From contig JAAESI010000139.1 of NCBI GenBank assembly GCA_024229515.1, positions 21,557-85,556 of the forward strand: a DNA stretch of 64,000 bases. The letters run 5' to 3'. The stretch's first letter is position 1, and each line of letters opens with the position of its first letter. Made by a program: the position numbers and the translations under genes. The notes under the pieces are model-generated. The model was given only the letters and a program-made list of their open reading frames with translations, searched no databases and was not told the origin of the DNA. The DNA is from Pseudomonadota bacterium (GTDB taxonomy: Bacteria; Myxococcota_A; UBA796; UBA9615). Below, one piece after another: positions 16,451-25,032 of the stretch.

Positions 16451-18349
16451 ATCAAGGCGGCGGCCTTCGCGGTGCTCTTGACGGGCTGTGGGGGAGGTGG
16501 CTCAGAGGCGCCCCCGCCGGCGCCGAACCTCGCCGATCCATGCAACGACGGCGCCTTGTGGGACGAGCGGGCGGCGTTGATCGACGCGGTCGGACTGCCC
16601 GCGACGCGGCCTCGTCCCCCGGAGATCGAGCGGCTTCGCACCGAGGCCGGTGAGGGCTTCACGATCACCTTCGTGCAGTGGGCCCATCCGGAGACCGAGG
16701 GCGACATCGTGCGGGGGCTGTGGCTCGAGCCCGATCCGCTGCCGGCCGCTCCGCTTCCCTTGCTGGTGAACCTCCCCGGCCACTGGGAGGCCGGTATTGA
16801 GGCCGACGAGGTGCTGTTCCGCAGCGAGCTGTTCGCGCGGCGGGGCTGGGCGGTGCTGTCGATTTCCAGCCGGGGGACCGAGTACGGGGATGCAGCCGTA
16901 CCCCTGGACCGGGCGGCCCACTTCAGCGATGGCGTCTACGGCGAGATGCGCGGCCGGCGCACCGGGTGGACGCCCCTGGCGTGGAACGTGGTCGCGGCCC
17001 AGGCGGGCATGGAGGCGGCGCTGGCGGGGCGGTTCAGCGAAGCGTTGATCGAACGCGAGCAGCTGGCGCTGGCGGGCTTCTCCGGAGGCGCCGAGGCGGT
17101 CACGGTGACGGCGATGACGGATCCCCGGGTCGACGCGGTGGTGCTGGGCTCGTACGAGTACGCCTTCGGCAGCAACGACGGCACCTCGGCCTGCAGCTGC
17201 GGCGCGCTGCCGGGGGGCTGGTCGGATGAGGCCCGGACCCGCTGGCTGGGCCAGGCGGCGTGCCGCCCCGGGGCTCCGCCGAGCACGCGCCCCGTGCTGG
17301 CCTGGGACGGCCAGCCGCAGAAGGGGCACAGCGCCGCGTTGCAAGCGCTGGGGGCGACGGTGCGGCCGACGCCGAACCAGCTCCACGGCATCAACCACCC
17401 GATGGCGGCGGCGTCGTGGTCGTTCATCGAGCAGCACGTGCGCGGCGCGGCCGTGGACGCGGCGGCCGAGGACATGGCGCGGGCGGCGACCTCAGGGGGC
17501 TGGCTCCCGATCGACCCCGCGTGGCGGCCGCCCATGCCGGAGGGGACCCTGGTTCCGGGCTTCGCGGAGCAGGGCAAGCCGCCATGGAAGGCGCCGCTGG
17601 GCGTCAGCGGCACGGTCGCGGCGCAGCTGCTGGGGGTCGCCGACGGCGGGGACCCGGCCCTCGTGGACGGCGAGCGTTGGGTCGGGGCAGGGGACAAGCA
17701 CCTGGTGATGCACCCGCCGCAGGGGGCCGCCGATGGCAGTGCCTGGGTGGTGGTCGCGGCCAAGCAGCCCGATCGCACGACGTCGGACCCGTACGACTCG
17801 ATCGATCCGACCGTCGATGGACTGCCGGTGCTCGCGGGGGTGCGGGCCCACGTGCCGAACGCGTCTGTCGCCATGCTCTGGCCGCGGACCAGCGGGGATC
17901 GGCTCATGGGCGAGCGGCTGGTCCGGTGGGGCGCCGAGCGCGCACGGGCGCCGCTGGGGATCGCCGTCAGAGACGCCCTCGATGCGGCCGAAGAGTTGGC
18001 GTCTCGGCCGGGGATCGACCCCGAGCGGGTGGGCTTCATCGGCGTTGGCGCGGGCGGACCGGCGGCGGCCTGGGCGGCGGTGATTCGCGGCGGCGACGCG
18101 CCGGTGGTCCTCGTCGAGGCGCCGGTGACGTTGTGGTGGGACGGTCCGAAGCCCGGCGACGCGACGATCGACGTGCGCCCCTGGCCGGTGTGGCTGCTGC
18201 AGCCGATCCGCCAGGGCCTCGCCCTCGACCCCTGGATGGCCGCGGACGCCCTCGGCTCCCGGGTCCGCTGGGTCTCCCCCCGCGGCGGTGACGGTCAGCC
18301 GTGGGAGGGTAAGCGCCCCCCGGGCAAGGTCGTCGAGACCTGGCCTTGA
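16451..18349 (+). CDS. Alpha/beta-hydrolase lipoprotein; apparent ATC start
   Basis: About 632 aa. A lipoprotein signal (KAAAFAVLLTGC) is clear, but the codon before Lys, where Met is expected, is ATC at 16451. No ATG, GTG or TTG lies between the divergent gene's 5' end and the signal; the GTG at 16472 would remove most of it. The first domain has the hydrolase pattern LLVNLPGHWEAG (oxyanion-hole region) and the nucleophile elbow GFSGGAEA (Ser ~211), resembling esterases or peptidases of the alpha/beta fold. A second half ends with GFIGVGAGGPAAAW, a nucleophile-elbow look-alike with Ala in the Ser position, so that half is probably non-catalytic. Substrate unknown. Confidence 0.76.
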   Translation: MKAAAFAVLLTGCGGGGSEAPPPAPNLADPCNDGALWDERAALIDAVGLPATRPRPPEIERLRTEAGEGFTITFVQWAHPETEGDIVRGLWLEPDPLPAAPLPLLVNLPGHWEAGIEADEVLFRSELFARRGWAVLSISSRGTEYGDAAVPLDRAAHFSDGVYGEMRGRRTGWTPLAWNVVAAQAGMEAALAGRFSEALIEREQLALAGFSGGAEAVTVTAMTDPRVDAVVLGSYEYAFGSNDGTSACSCGALPGGWSDEARTRWLGQAACRPGAPPSTRPVLAWDGQPQKGHSAALQALGATVRPTPNQLHGINHPMAAASWSFIEQHVRGAAVDAAAEDMARAATSGGWLPIDPAWRPPMPEGTLVPGFAEQGKPPWKAPLGVSGTVAAQLLGVADGGDPALVDGERWVGAGDKHLVMHPPQGAADGSAWVVVAAKQPDRTTSDPYDSIDPTVDGLPVLAGVRAHVPNASVAMLWPRTSGDRLMGERLVRWGAERARAPLGIAVRDALDAAEELASRPGIDPERVGFIGVGAGGPAAAWAAVIRGGDAPVVLVEAPVTLWWDGPKPGDATIDVRPWPVWLLQPIRQGLALDPWMAADALGSRVRWVSPRGGDGQPWEGKRPPGKVVETWP

Positions 18350-18804
18350 ACGTCGAGGGATCCCCCCGCCCGCTCCCTGCGCCGCCAGGCAGTTCGGTGA
18401 AGGAAGAGCCCGAGCAACGCCGCCCCGGGGATCCCCCGCTCGCACCCGTGGGAGCCGCCGCGCCACGACAGCACCGGATCGCAGGCGTCCCCTTCGCCGC
18501 CGTCATCGGCGTCCTCCTGGCCCGGATTGGCGAGCCCCCAGCAGTTGTCGCAGGCGTCGTCGATCCCATCGTTGTCGTCGTCCACGGGGCTCGGGCTCCA
18601 GGTCCAGGGGCAGGGGTCGCAGGCGTCGCCAAGGCCGTCCTCGTCCTGGTCCAGCTGGCCCGGGTTGATCTGCTCCGGGCAGTTGTCGCAAGCATCGCCC
18701 ACGCCGTCGTTCTCCTCGTCCTGGACCGCACTCCGGTGATCGTCGAGGTCGAGTCGCGCTGAGGCCGATGCCGCCGAGCTCCTGGTTCGCATCTTCGAAC
18801 CCAT
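18295..18804 (-). CDS. Thrombospondin type-3 repeat protein, possibly 5'-truncated
   Basis: 169 aa. The central region has repeated DNDGVGDACDNCP, DEDGLGDACDPCP and DNDGIDDACDNC units, the Ca2+-binding thrombospondin type-3 repeat. A Cys plus hydrophobic segment then an Arg cluster (CERGIPGAALLGLFLH, AWRRRER) looks like a MYXO-CTERM tail, followed by ~25 extra residues that overlap the convergent hydrolase gene by 55 nt. The ATG at 18804 gives no signal peptide, which is unexpected for a surface protein with a C-terminal sorting signal, so the 5' part has probably been lost or frameshifted. Confidence 0.58.
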   Translation of the reverse strand: MGSKMRTRSSAASASARLDLDDHRSAVQDEENDGVGDACDNCPEQINPGQLDQDEDGLGDACDPCPWTWSPSPVDDDNDGIDDACDNCWGLANPGQEDADDGGEGDACDPVLSWRGGSHGCERGIPGAALLGLFLHRTAWRRRERAGGSLDVQGQVSTTLPGGRLPSHG

Positions 18805-18918
18805 GTGGGATCATGGTCGCCCGGAGGGGAGAGCCGTGAATCGAACTGGGCTGCTGGTCTACGCTGCGCTGCTCGAGTGTGAAGCGACCTTGGGGTTCGC
18901 CGTCCGCGAGGCGAGTCC

Positions 18919-19817
18919 ATGAATCGCAAGATCATCGCGGGCGACCTGATCGCGGCGGGGATCGGGATCGGCGTGAGCCTGATGATCGCTGGCTCCTCCG
19001 AACACGACACCATCTTGCGGGCCCGCGAGAGCACGCAGTTGGATCTCGATGAATGCCTCACGGTGCTGGAGGGCCACGAGGCCTACCGAGCCCGCGTGGA
19101 GCACGCCGAGACCGAGTTGGCCAACCCGGAGCTGGCTGCCCACCGAGCGATCACGCCGGAGCTGATCTCCGACGCCCTCGGCGCGTTGGCGTTCACGACG
19201 CAGGTCGAGATGACCGGCGAGGAGGGGCGCCGGGTGAGTGTTCGCGGGAGCGGGGATCCTGGCCGGGCGCTGGTCGCGCACCGCGCGCTGCGTTCTCGGG
19301 GCCATATCGTCCTCTATCGTCTGGAGCGAGGAACACCCACCGAGGGCGATGCATCCCGATTCTCGTCCTCCGAGGGATGGCGGGTGGTCTTCTGGCGCCC
19401 CTACGAGTCTGGCGTCGGGCGGATCGGATCCAAGGCGTTTCTGAGGCCAGAGACGGCGGCGTGGCCCCAGAACCGCCGCCACGTCGCTGACAGCATTCGG
19501 CTCGAGGCGGAGCGCGATCGGGTTTGCGGTGAGATCTCTCCGCCCTGGCCGGCGGGTCGGCGGGGCGTTGCCCGGTTCGAGGGGGCCATCTACACACGCG
19601 ACAAAGCGGCGCAGGGCTGCGCCGGCTGCACACTCTACGAACGGGCCTTCCTGGCAGCGGACGCCCCTCTCGTTCATGGGTCGGTCTCGCCGACGCGGGG
19701 GGGCGGCCCCCCTCGGCGGTGGCGGCAGCACTCGAGGATGGGTTCGAGCTGAAGAAGCAGACGAGTGACCGGGGGCTGGTCCGCTTGACCTTCCGCTTGG
19801 ATGGGAGTCGCTGGTGA
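18919..19817 (+). CDS. Membrane-anchored protein of unknown function, frameshifted near the 3' end
   Basis: Starts at ATG 18919 with one N-terminal transmembrane helix (DLIAAGIGIGVSLMIAG) and continues as a soluble domain of ~240 residues with scattered Cys (CAGCTLYER). The annotated frame would stop at 19752 after a low-complexity Gly/Pro/Arg tail. One frame over, beginning at the G7 tract 19697-19703, a better C-terminus appears (SAVAAALEDGFELKKQTS, then LVRLTFRLDGSRW) ending at 19817, only 2 nt before the convergent M48 gene. A one-base indel in G7 is therefore likely. I do not recognise the family. Confidence 0.55.
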
Positions 19818-19819
19818 GC

Positions 19820-21154
19820 TCAGCCGGATGACGAACGGGTGCGGCTGGACCGGAGCGCCTGAGGCTGCCGCTCAGCCCGCGAGGGCGACGCCGTCCAGAC
19901 CGCCTCGACGGGGGCGGAGGAGGCGTCCTTGCCCCGGATCTGAGCCGCCAGGGAGGCCGGGCTGGAGAGGAAGTCCGGCAGACCTGCGAGCGTGGTCCCG
20001 TGCGAATCCGCCGAGGCCAGTTTGGCTGCCTGATCACGCCAGCGGGGCACGTACAGGCGGGAGCCCAGGTCTGCCCACGTGGCTGCCTTGAGGCCCACGA
20101 TGAGGCTGGCGTCGCCCGTCATGGCGTGGATCAGGTCGAGCTCCATGCCCGCCAGCGCCGCGGGCTCGAAGAGGCTGATCGACGGCTCCTCGTCCCCGGG
20201 GAGGGGTGCGGGGCCAGCCACGCCGTCGACCGCGGCGATTCGCTCGGGCAGCGGCGGATGCGTGTCGAACGGGTCCGTAGTCCCCGCTGCCATCTGGTCC
20301 TCGATCATCTCGTCCATGGCCTGGGCGACGGCCTCGCTGGAGAGAAACGCGGCGAAGCCTTCGACCATCGGGGGCCGGTACCCGCCGTCGAACGCGGGCC
20401 CCAACTCGGAGTCGAGGAAGCCACCGAACGCACCCGCCGTGCCCCCCGCCTTGCGCAGCCCGGAGCAGAGCGGCTCGGCCCCGACGGTGGTCGCCGCCAG
20501 CCGATCCGCGGCGTACTCCTGGGCCCGAGAGATGGCGTGGGTGATTCTCAGGAAGACGTTTCCGTAGATCTCGAACGGCAGCCGGAGCACGGTGCTACCG
20601 GCCTGGTGGAGGTTCACGACGGTGTCGCCGATCGCGCGGCGGGTCTTGTAGATCCAGGGGCCGAGCTTGGTGTCCCCGCCGTGGAAGTGACCGAACTCGT
20701 GGGCCAATCCGGCTTTGAACTCGCCGACAGTCAGCGACTGCATCAGGGGGATGCCCAGGCCCATCACCCGCCTCGAGAAGAACCCCATGATGCCGCCCCG
20801 TTGGGCGACCCAGGCGTTGACCTCGGGGAGGGCGTAGACCTCGACCGGCATGGCCTGACCGGTCGCGTCCGCGATCCTCTGGAGCTCGGCGAACAGCCGG
20901 GGGTGCCGTTCGGGCGTCAACTCGGGGCCCGGAGGGTCGAAGCGGTCCGGTTTCGGCATCACCGAGACCAGGATCAGGACGCTTCCAATCAGGCACATCG
21001 CGGCAACTTTGATGTGGATGCGACCGGCGAAGACGACCTCAGCGATCGGGATGGCGGCGAGCCCGACGGCGATCGTCAGCGCGAGGGCGTAGAAGCCGAT
21101 CATGAGGACGATGGCGAGGACTGCGCGCCCCGCGAGCGATGGACCCTTCGGCAT
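19820..21154 (-). CDS. M48-family membrane zinc metalloprotease
   Basis: 444 aa from ATG 21154 with GGAGGA eight nucleotides upstream. Two N-terminal transmembrane helices (~11-35 and ~48-66) precede the peptidase domain. The zinc motif HEFGH (His152, Glu153, His156) is intact, and a third ligand is likely the Glu of RAQEYAADRLAA, the conserved ExxxD helix of M48 enzymes. M48 proteases of this HtpX-like arrangement degrade damaged membrane proteins or process lipoproteins at the inner membrane. The C-terminal ~60 residues are low complexity and may reflect a late frameshift. Monocistronic; divergent from the lipoprotein at 21311. Confidence 0.86.
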   Translation of the reverse strand: MPKGPSLAGRAVLAIVLMIGFYALALTIAVGLAAIPIAEVVFAGRIHIKVAAMCLIGSVLILVSVMPKPDRFDPPGPELTPERHPRLFAELQRIADATGQAMPVEVYALPEVNAWVAQRGGIMGFFSRRVMGLGIPLMQSLTVGEFKAGLAHEFGHFHGGDTKLGPWIYKTRRAIGDTVVNLHQAGSTVLRLPFEIYGNVFLRITHAISRAQEYAADRLAATTVGAEPLCSGLRKAGGTAGAFGGFLDSELGPAFDGGYRPPMVEGFAAFLSSEAVAQAMDEMIEDQMAAGTTDPFDTHPPLPERIAAVDGVAGPAPLPGDEEPSISLFEPAALAGMELDLIHAMTGDASLIVGLKAATWADLGSRLYVPRWRDQAAKLASADSHGTTLAGLPDFLSSPASLAAQIRGKDASSAPVEAVWTASPSRAERQPQALRSSRTRSSSG

Positions 21155-21310
21155 GGCTCCTCCTTCGGGGCATGGAGGGAGCAAGCCCCACGACCTTTCC
21201 AAACGGGCCGCTGACCGCGGGCTGGCGCTGGGGCCTGGGGCCGGGCCCCATACGCAGGTCAGGTCGGCCGCCCCGCCGTCCCGATGGTACGATCGACGGA
21301 GGAGGGCCTC

Positions 21311-22033
21311 ATGATTGCTCGCTTTTGGTTGGGTTTGACCATCGTCCTGGGAGCCGCCGGCTGCGTCGGCACGGCCGACCTTGGAGGAGAGGACATCGTC
21401 ACCGTGGAGGATCTCCGCGAGGCCTGCGAGAGCGAGGAGCCCCAAGACGTCGAACTCGAGGTCTTCTTCGCCGACCCGCAGCAGCTGTGCCCGTTCGACG
21501 AGGACGACAACCTGCCGCGTGAAGAGGGCGCCATGACCGCCCGCATCGAGCAGGTCGCGTCCGTCGTGCTCCCCGAAGGCGGGGTCGCCTGCGATCTGGC
21601 CTTCGACTTCCAGGGGATCGACCCCTCGACCGAGCAGATCATGGTCTACGACGACCACTTCCTGCTCACCTTCAACGACGTCGTGCTCGCCTCCAACAAC
21701 GCCCAGATCGCGGAGGCGCTGCCGGCCGACGAGGACGGCCTCCGGATCTACGACTGGGCCGACATCGTGGGGATCCAGTTCGAGTTCTTCGAGACCCCGA
21801 ACTACTGCCTCGGCGAGGACGAGGGGCTGTCCGACTGCACCATCCCCGAGCCCGAGGACCCCGGCCCTATCTCGCTGAGCTTCGAGGGTGATCTGGTCGA
21901 TCTTCTGTCCCTCCGCGCGCTCGAGCAGCAGCGGTACGACTTCGGGTTCGTGACGACCGGCGACAACGACGACAGCGACTGCTCGCACGAGGACTTCGGC
22001 TTCGTCGTCACCGCCCCCGTGGTGTTCCCCTGA
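21311..22033 (+). CDS. Lipoprotein of unknown function
   Basis: 240 aa from ATG 21311 with GGAGG directly upstream; an in-frame GTG at 21284 is less likely because the signal peptide fits the ATG. Signal and lipobox: WLGLTIVLGAAGC. The mature protein is strongly acidic with few basic residues, five or six Cys and a beta-rich pattern, consistent with a surface-exposed lipoprotein. No repeats or catalytic motif are seen and I do not recognise the family. It is transcribed away from the M48 protease, with 156 nt between starts. Confidence 0.72.
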   Translation: MIARFWLGLTIVLGAAGCVGTADLGGEDIVTVEDLREACESEEPQDVELEVFFADPQQLCPFDEDDNLPREEGAMTARIEQVASVVLPEGGVACDLAFDFQGIDPSTEQIMVYDDHFLLTFNDVVLASNNAQIAEALPADEDGLRIYDWADIVGIQFEFFETPNYCLGEDEGLSDCTIPEPEDPGPISLSFEGDLVDLLSLRALEQQRYDFGFVTTGDNDDSDCSHEDFGFVVTAPVVFP

Positions 22034-22095
22034 CGCGCTAGCGCCCGACCCGTTCGCTGAGGCGCCGAGGTCGGCCGCCATCGTCAGCGAGTCGG

Positions 22096-23382
22096 TCAGC
22101 CGATCACGGTCCCGGTCGTCGCGTTCGCCTGCCGGAGGCGGGACAGGAAGCTCGCGTCCACGCGGAGGCCGGTGCGGGGCAGATCCAGCACGACGGGGTC
22201 GACGTCGTGATCCCGGCCACCCTCGCACTCCATCACCAACTTCGCGACCAGCGGCCCGATCACGGGCGCCGTCTTGAAGGAGCTGCCGCTCGTCCCCATC
22301 GCCACGTACCAGCCGTCCAGGTCGGTCTTGTCGATGATCGGGTACCAGTCCGCCACGGTGACGTCGTACAGCGCGCCGAGGCCTCGGGCCGGCCCCCTCT
22401 GGACGTCAGGGAACCGCTTCATCAGCCGCAGCGTCTGCCGGTCGTGCACCAGGTCGCTGATGCTCTCGTTGTAGTCATCGGGGTCGTCCACCCACTCGAA
22501 CGCGTCGCAGGCGGGGTCGGCTGAACCGACGATGAGGTCACGGCACCGGGACTCGGGGCGGAAGTAGATCCCCCCGTCGAGGTCTCCGACCACCGGGACG
22601 CCGCCCCCCGCCTCGTAGCGGGGGTTCTTCATGGCGTGGACCTCCCGGCGCAGCGGCCGCGTCTCCAGCGGCAGCGTCACGCCCCCCATGCGGTTGACGA
22701 GGCCCGAGTGAGGGCCGGCCGCGTTGACGACCGCGTCGGCCTCGATCGTTCCGCCGTCGGCGGTGCGGAGGAGGAAGGGGCCGCCATCCGGGCGCTCCAC
22801 CCCGACCAGGGTCGTACCCAGGCGAAATTGAACGCCGTCCCGCTCGCCCGCCAGGCGGAGGTTGTGAGCGGCGAGGCTCGGGGAGACGACGTAGCCGCCG
22901 TCCTCCTCGAAGACGGCCCCGGCGATGCGCTTCCCCGTGGGCTCGAAGAAGTCCGGATCGGCGGTCGGAACCGGCGGGAAGAAGGAGTCGGCGCACAGGA
23001 ACGGGAAGCGCGCTTCGGCGGCGTCGGCGTCCAGGAGCTGCACCGCCACCCCGCACTCCTTCATCCGCGCGATGATCGCGTGGACGGAGGCGTCGATCGC
23101 GGGGGGGATCAGGAGCACGCCGGGCCGCTCGAATCGAGCGAGTTCGTCCTCGATGGGGCCCAGGTGGGCGCCCCAATCAGCCCAGAGGTGGGACGCCTCG
23201 TGGGCCAGGGCGATCATCCCCGGCTGGGAGTAGAAGCGGCGGACGATCCCGCAGGAGGCGGAGGTCGAGCCGTGGCCGACCTCGCCGTGCCGATCGATGA
23301 CGGTCGCGTCGGCGCCGGCGCGCCGCAACGCCCAGCTGATCGAGCAGCCGAGAATCCCCCCACCGACGATCGCGACGTGCAT
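22096..23382 (-). CDS. DAO-family FAD-dependent oxidoreductase
   Basis: 428 aa, ATG at 23382 with GGGAGGAG upstream. The FAD-binding motif is VAIVGGGILGCSISW (~3-17), with the ribose-binding acidic residue in VIDRHG. The substrate-domain pattern and the C-terminal YVAMGTSGSSFKTAPVIGPL segment match the DAO fold shared by sarcosine, dimethylglycine and glycerol-3-phosphate dehydrogenases and glycine oxidase; the length and NAAGPHSG motif favour the N-methyl amino-acid group. Cytoplasmic, oxidising a secondary or tertiary amine is the best guess. Unlinked to neighbours: the gene is divergent from the diiron protein. Confidence 0.86.
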   Translation of the reverse strand: MHVAIVGGGILGCSISWALRRAGADATVIDRHGEVGHGSTSASCGIVRRFYSQPGMIALAHEASHLWADWGAHLGPIEDELARFERPGVLLIPPAIDASVHAIIARMKECGVAVQLLDADAAEARFPFLCADSFFPPVPTADPDFFEPTGKRIAGAVFEEDGGYVVSPSLAAHNLRLAGERDGVQFRLGTTLVGVERPDGGPFLLRTADGGTIEADAVVNAAGPHSGLVNRMGGVTLPLETRPLRREVHAMKNPRYEAGGGVPVVGDLDGGIYFRPESRCRDLIVGSADPACDAFEWVDDPDDYNESISDLVHDRQTLRLMKRFPDVQRGPARGLGALYDVTVADWYPIIDKTDLDGWYVAMGTSGSSFKTAPVIGPLVAKLVMECEGGRDHDVDPVVLDLPRTGLRVDASFLSRLRQANATTGTVIG

Positions 23383-23483
23383 GATGCTCCTCCCGACCGC
23401 AGTCTCTCATGAGGGTGGGCGCGGATTCGGTGCGGGGCCTGAGGCGTGCATCGGTAGAATCAGGCAGCCGACCGGAGGTTTCG

Positions 23484-24641
23484 ATGGAGTTCGACAAGAT
23501 CCCAGTTCGCAGGCAGGTCACCCACCTCAACCGCCGGATCGAAGCGATCGCCAACCGGATGGTCCGGCGCGTAGACGGCACCAAGGGGCGCCTCCGGCTG
23601 GGGGGCCGGGCGGCTGCCTACGACGACGCCAACTACGAGTTCATCGGCGGGGCGAGCGACGTCCTCCGCAAGAAGCACTACGACAAGAGCCTCCGGCTGC
23701 TGTGGAAGGCCGAGAAGCACGCGCCGTGGCTCAGCTTCTCCGACAACAGCAAGGCCGAACGCGAACTCGAAGAGATGGCGCTCCGCTCGATGACCGACGA
23801 AGAGAAGGAGGCTCGCAAGCGCCTCTCGATGCCGGAGTTCAAGGAGCTGCTCAACCGCGAGTACACGGTCCGCCAGAAGGAGGCGATCGTCGCGGTGTTG
23901 TCGGCGATCGGTCACGGCGAGGCGTACGCGTGGCTCGTGTCGGCTTCGCTGCTGTCGGAGGTCAAGAGCACCGGCGCCCGCGCCGCGCTGACCATGCAGG
24001 TGATGGAGGAGGCCAAGCACTTCGTGGTGATGCGCGAGCTGCTCCAGGCGTTCGACGTGCCGATCCCGCGCCAGTCGGCGTGGGAGTACCTCTTCCTGGA
24101 GTGGGTCCTCAAGTCCGACGGCCTGGAGAAGTTCTTCGGCATGAACGTCGCCGTCGAGGGCATCGCGCTCAGCTTCTTCGGGATGATGAGCACCATGCCG
24201 GGGCTCGAGATCCTGCGGCTGTTCCACCTGGACGAGTCCCGCCACACCGCCCTGCCATCGAACTACTTCAAGGAGTTCCCGATGACCGAGTGGCAGAAGC
24301 GGAATCCGGTGGCCCGCTTGCGGCGGCTCAAGGTGATCCTCCCCGCCCTCGCGCTGATTCCGTACCTCGAGGACGATCTCGCCGAGCTGGGCATCGACGC
24401 GTTCGAGTTTGGCGGCTCGGTGCTGTCGAAGGTCTCGTTCCTGGCGGAGCGGGCCGGGTTCTACTTCCCGGTGCCGCGCTCGGTGCTGCTGCCGGTGCTC
24501 AACGGCCTGTTCAACGGCTACTGCAGGGTGACCCGGCCCGAGCATGACCACCAGGCCTATACCGACGCCGACACGACCCGGGGAGACGCGGAGCGGGCGG
24601 TCGAGAAGGCGATCTTCTTCGGAGGCGCGGACGCCGCCTAG
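23484..24641 (+). CDS. Ferritin-like diiron protein
   Basis: 385 aa from ATG 23484. The helical core has the four-helix carboxylate set expected for a di-iron or Mn/Fe centre: Glu146 (GHGEAY), Glu176-x-x-His179 (EEAKH), Glu225 (AVEGIA) and Glu251-x-x-His254 (DESRH). This E/ExxH/E/ExxH order is that of the R2-like and AurF-like ferritin superfamily, so an O2-activating oxygenase, desaturase or oxidase is likely rather than iron storage. No signal peptide. I cannot name the substrate. An upstream in-frame start at 23409 is possible but the ATG with GAGG upstream fits better. Confidence 0.8.
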   Translation: MEFDKIPVRRQVTHLNRRIEAIANRMVRRVDGTKGRLRLGGRAAAYDDANYEFIGGASDVLRKKHYDKSLRLLWKAEKHAPWLSFSDNSKAERELEEMALRSMTDEEKEARKRLSMPEFKELLNREYTVRQKEAIVAVLSAIGHGEAYAWLVSASLLSEVKSTGARAALTMQVMEEAKHFVVMRELLQAFDVPIPRQSAWEYLFLEWVLKSDGLEKFFGMNVAVEGIALSFFGMMSTMPGLEILRLFHLDESRHTALPSNYFKEFPMTEWQKRNPVARLRRLKVILPALALIPYLEDDLAELGIDAFEFGGSVLSKVSFLAERAGFYFPVPRSVLLPVLNGLFNGYCRVTRPEHDHQAYTDADTTRGDAERAVEKAIFFGGADAA

Positions 24642-24656
24642 CGCGAGTGACCTCGG

Positions 24657-24937
24657 TCACTTCGGGATCGCGAGCACCATCGGCTCCAGGAGGCCCACCG
24701 GGAGCGGCGACCAGACGTCTCCGAGCACCATCACCTCGCCGCCGGCGCGGCGGTAGCGGAGCATGCCGACCGCCTCGACCACCTGCTGCCAGGTCGTCCC
24801 CGGCGCGACCGCCAGCATGCGCCCTCCGCGTCCACACTGCTGACGGGATCGGCGGCGTGAGCCGGGCCGAACAAGGCGACGCAAACCAGCAGAAGCGCCG
24901 CGGCTCGCGCGTACGCGGGGTGATTGATCCGTGGCAT
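24657..24937 (-). CDS. Small secreted protein, frameshifted after the signal peptide
   Basis: ATG 24937 with AGGAG upstream opens a signal peptide (ARAAALLLVCVALFGPAHA) followed by ADPVSSVDAEG. The frame is then lost near 24822-24826 in a GGG-containing stretch; one frame over a sensible C-terminus follows (MLAVAPGTTWQQVVEAVGML, then GEVMVLGDVWSPLPVGLL) to the stop at 24657. With one base restored it would be a ~93-aa exported protein. It lies downstream of the damaged lipoprotein gene on the same strand. Function unknown. Confidence 0.5.
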
Positions 24938-25032
24938 TCCGACTCCTCGCGCGTCCCCTGCCAGGAGGGGGCCGCCGCCGGCTCGCAGGCTACCCCAACG
25001 CCCCCTGCCGACCACCGGCTGGCCCGGGATGA

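Noticed and set aside
19856..22228. 802-codon minus-strand frame as one protein covering the M48 protease
   Set aside because: Residues before MPKGPSL are antisense to the lipoprotein at 21311; ATG 21154 with a good ribosome-binding site is the true start.
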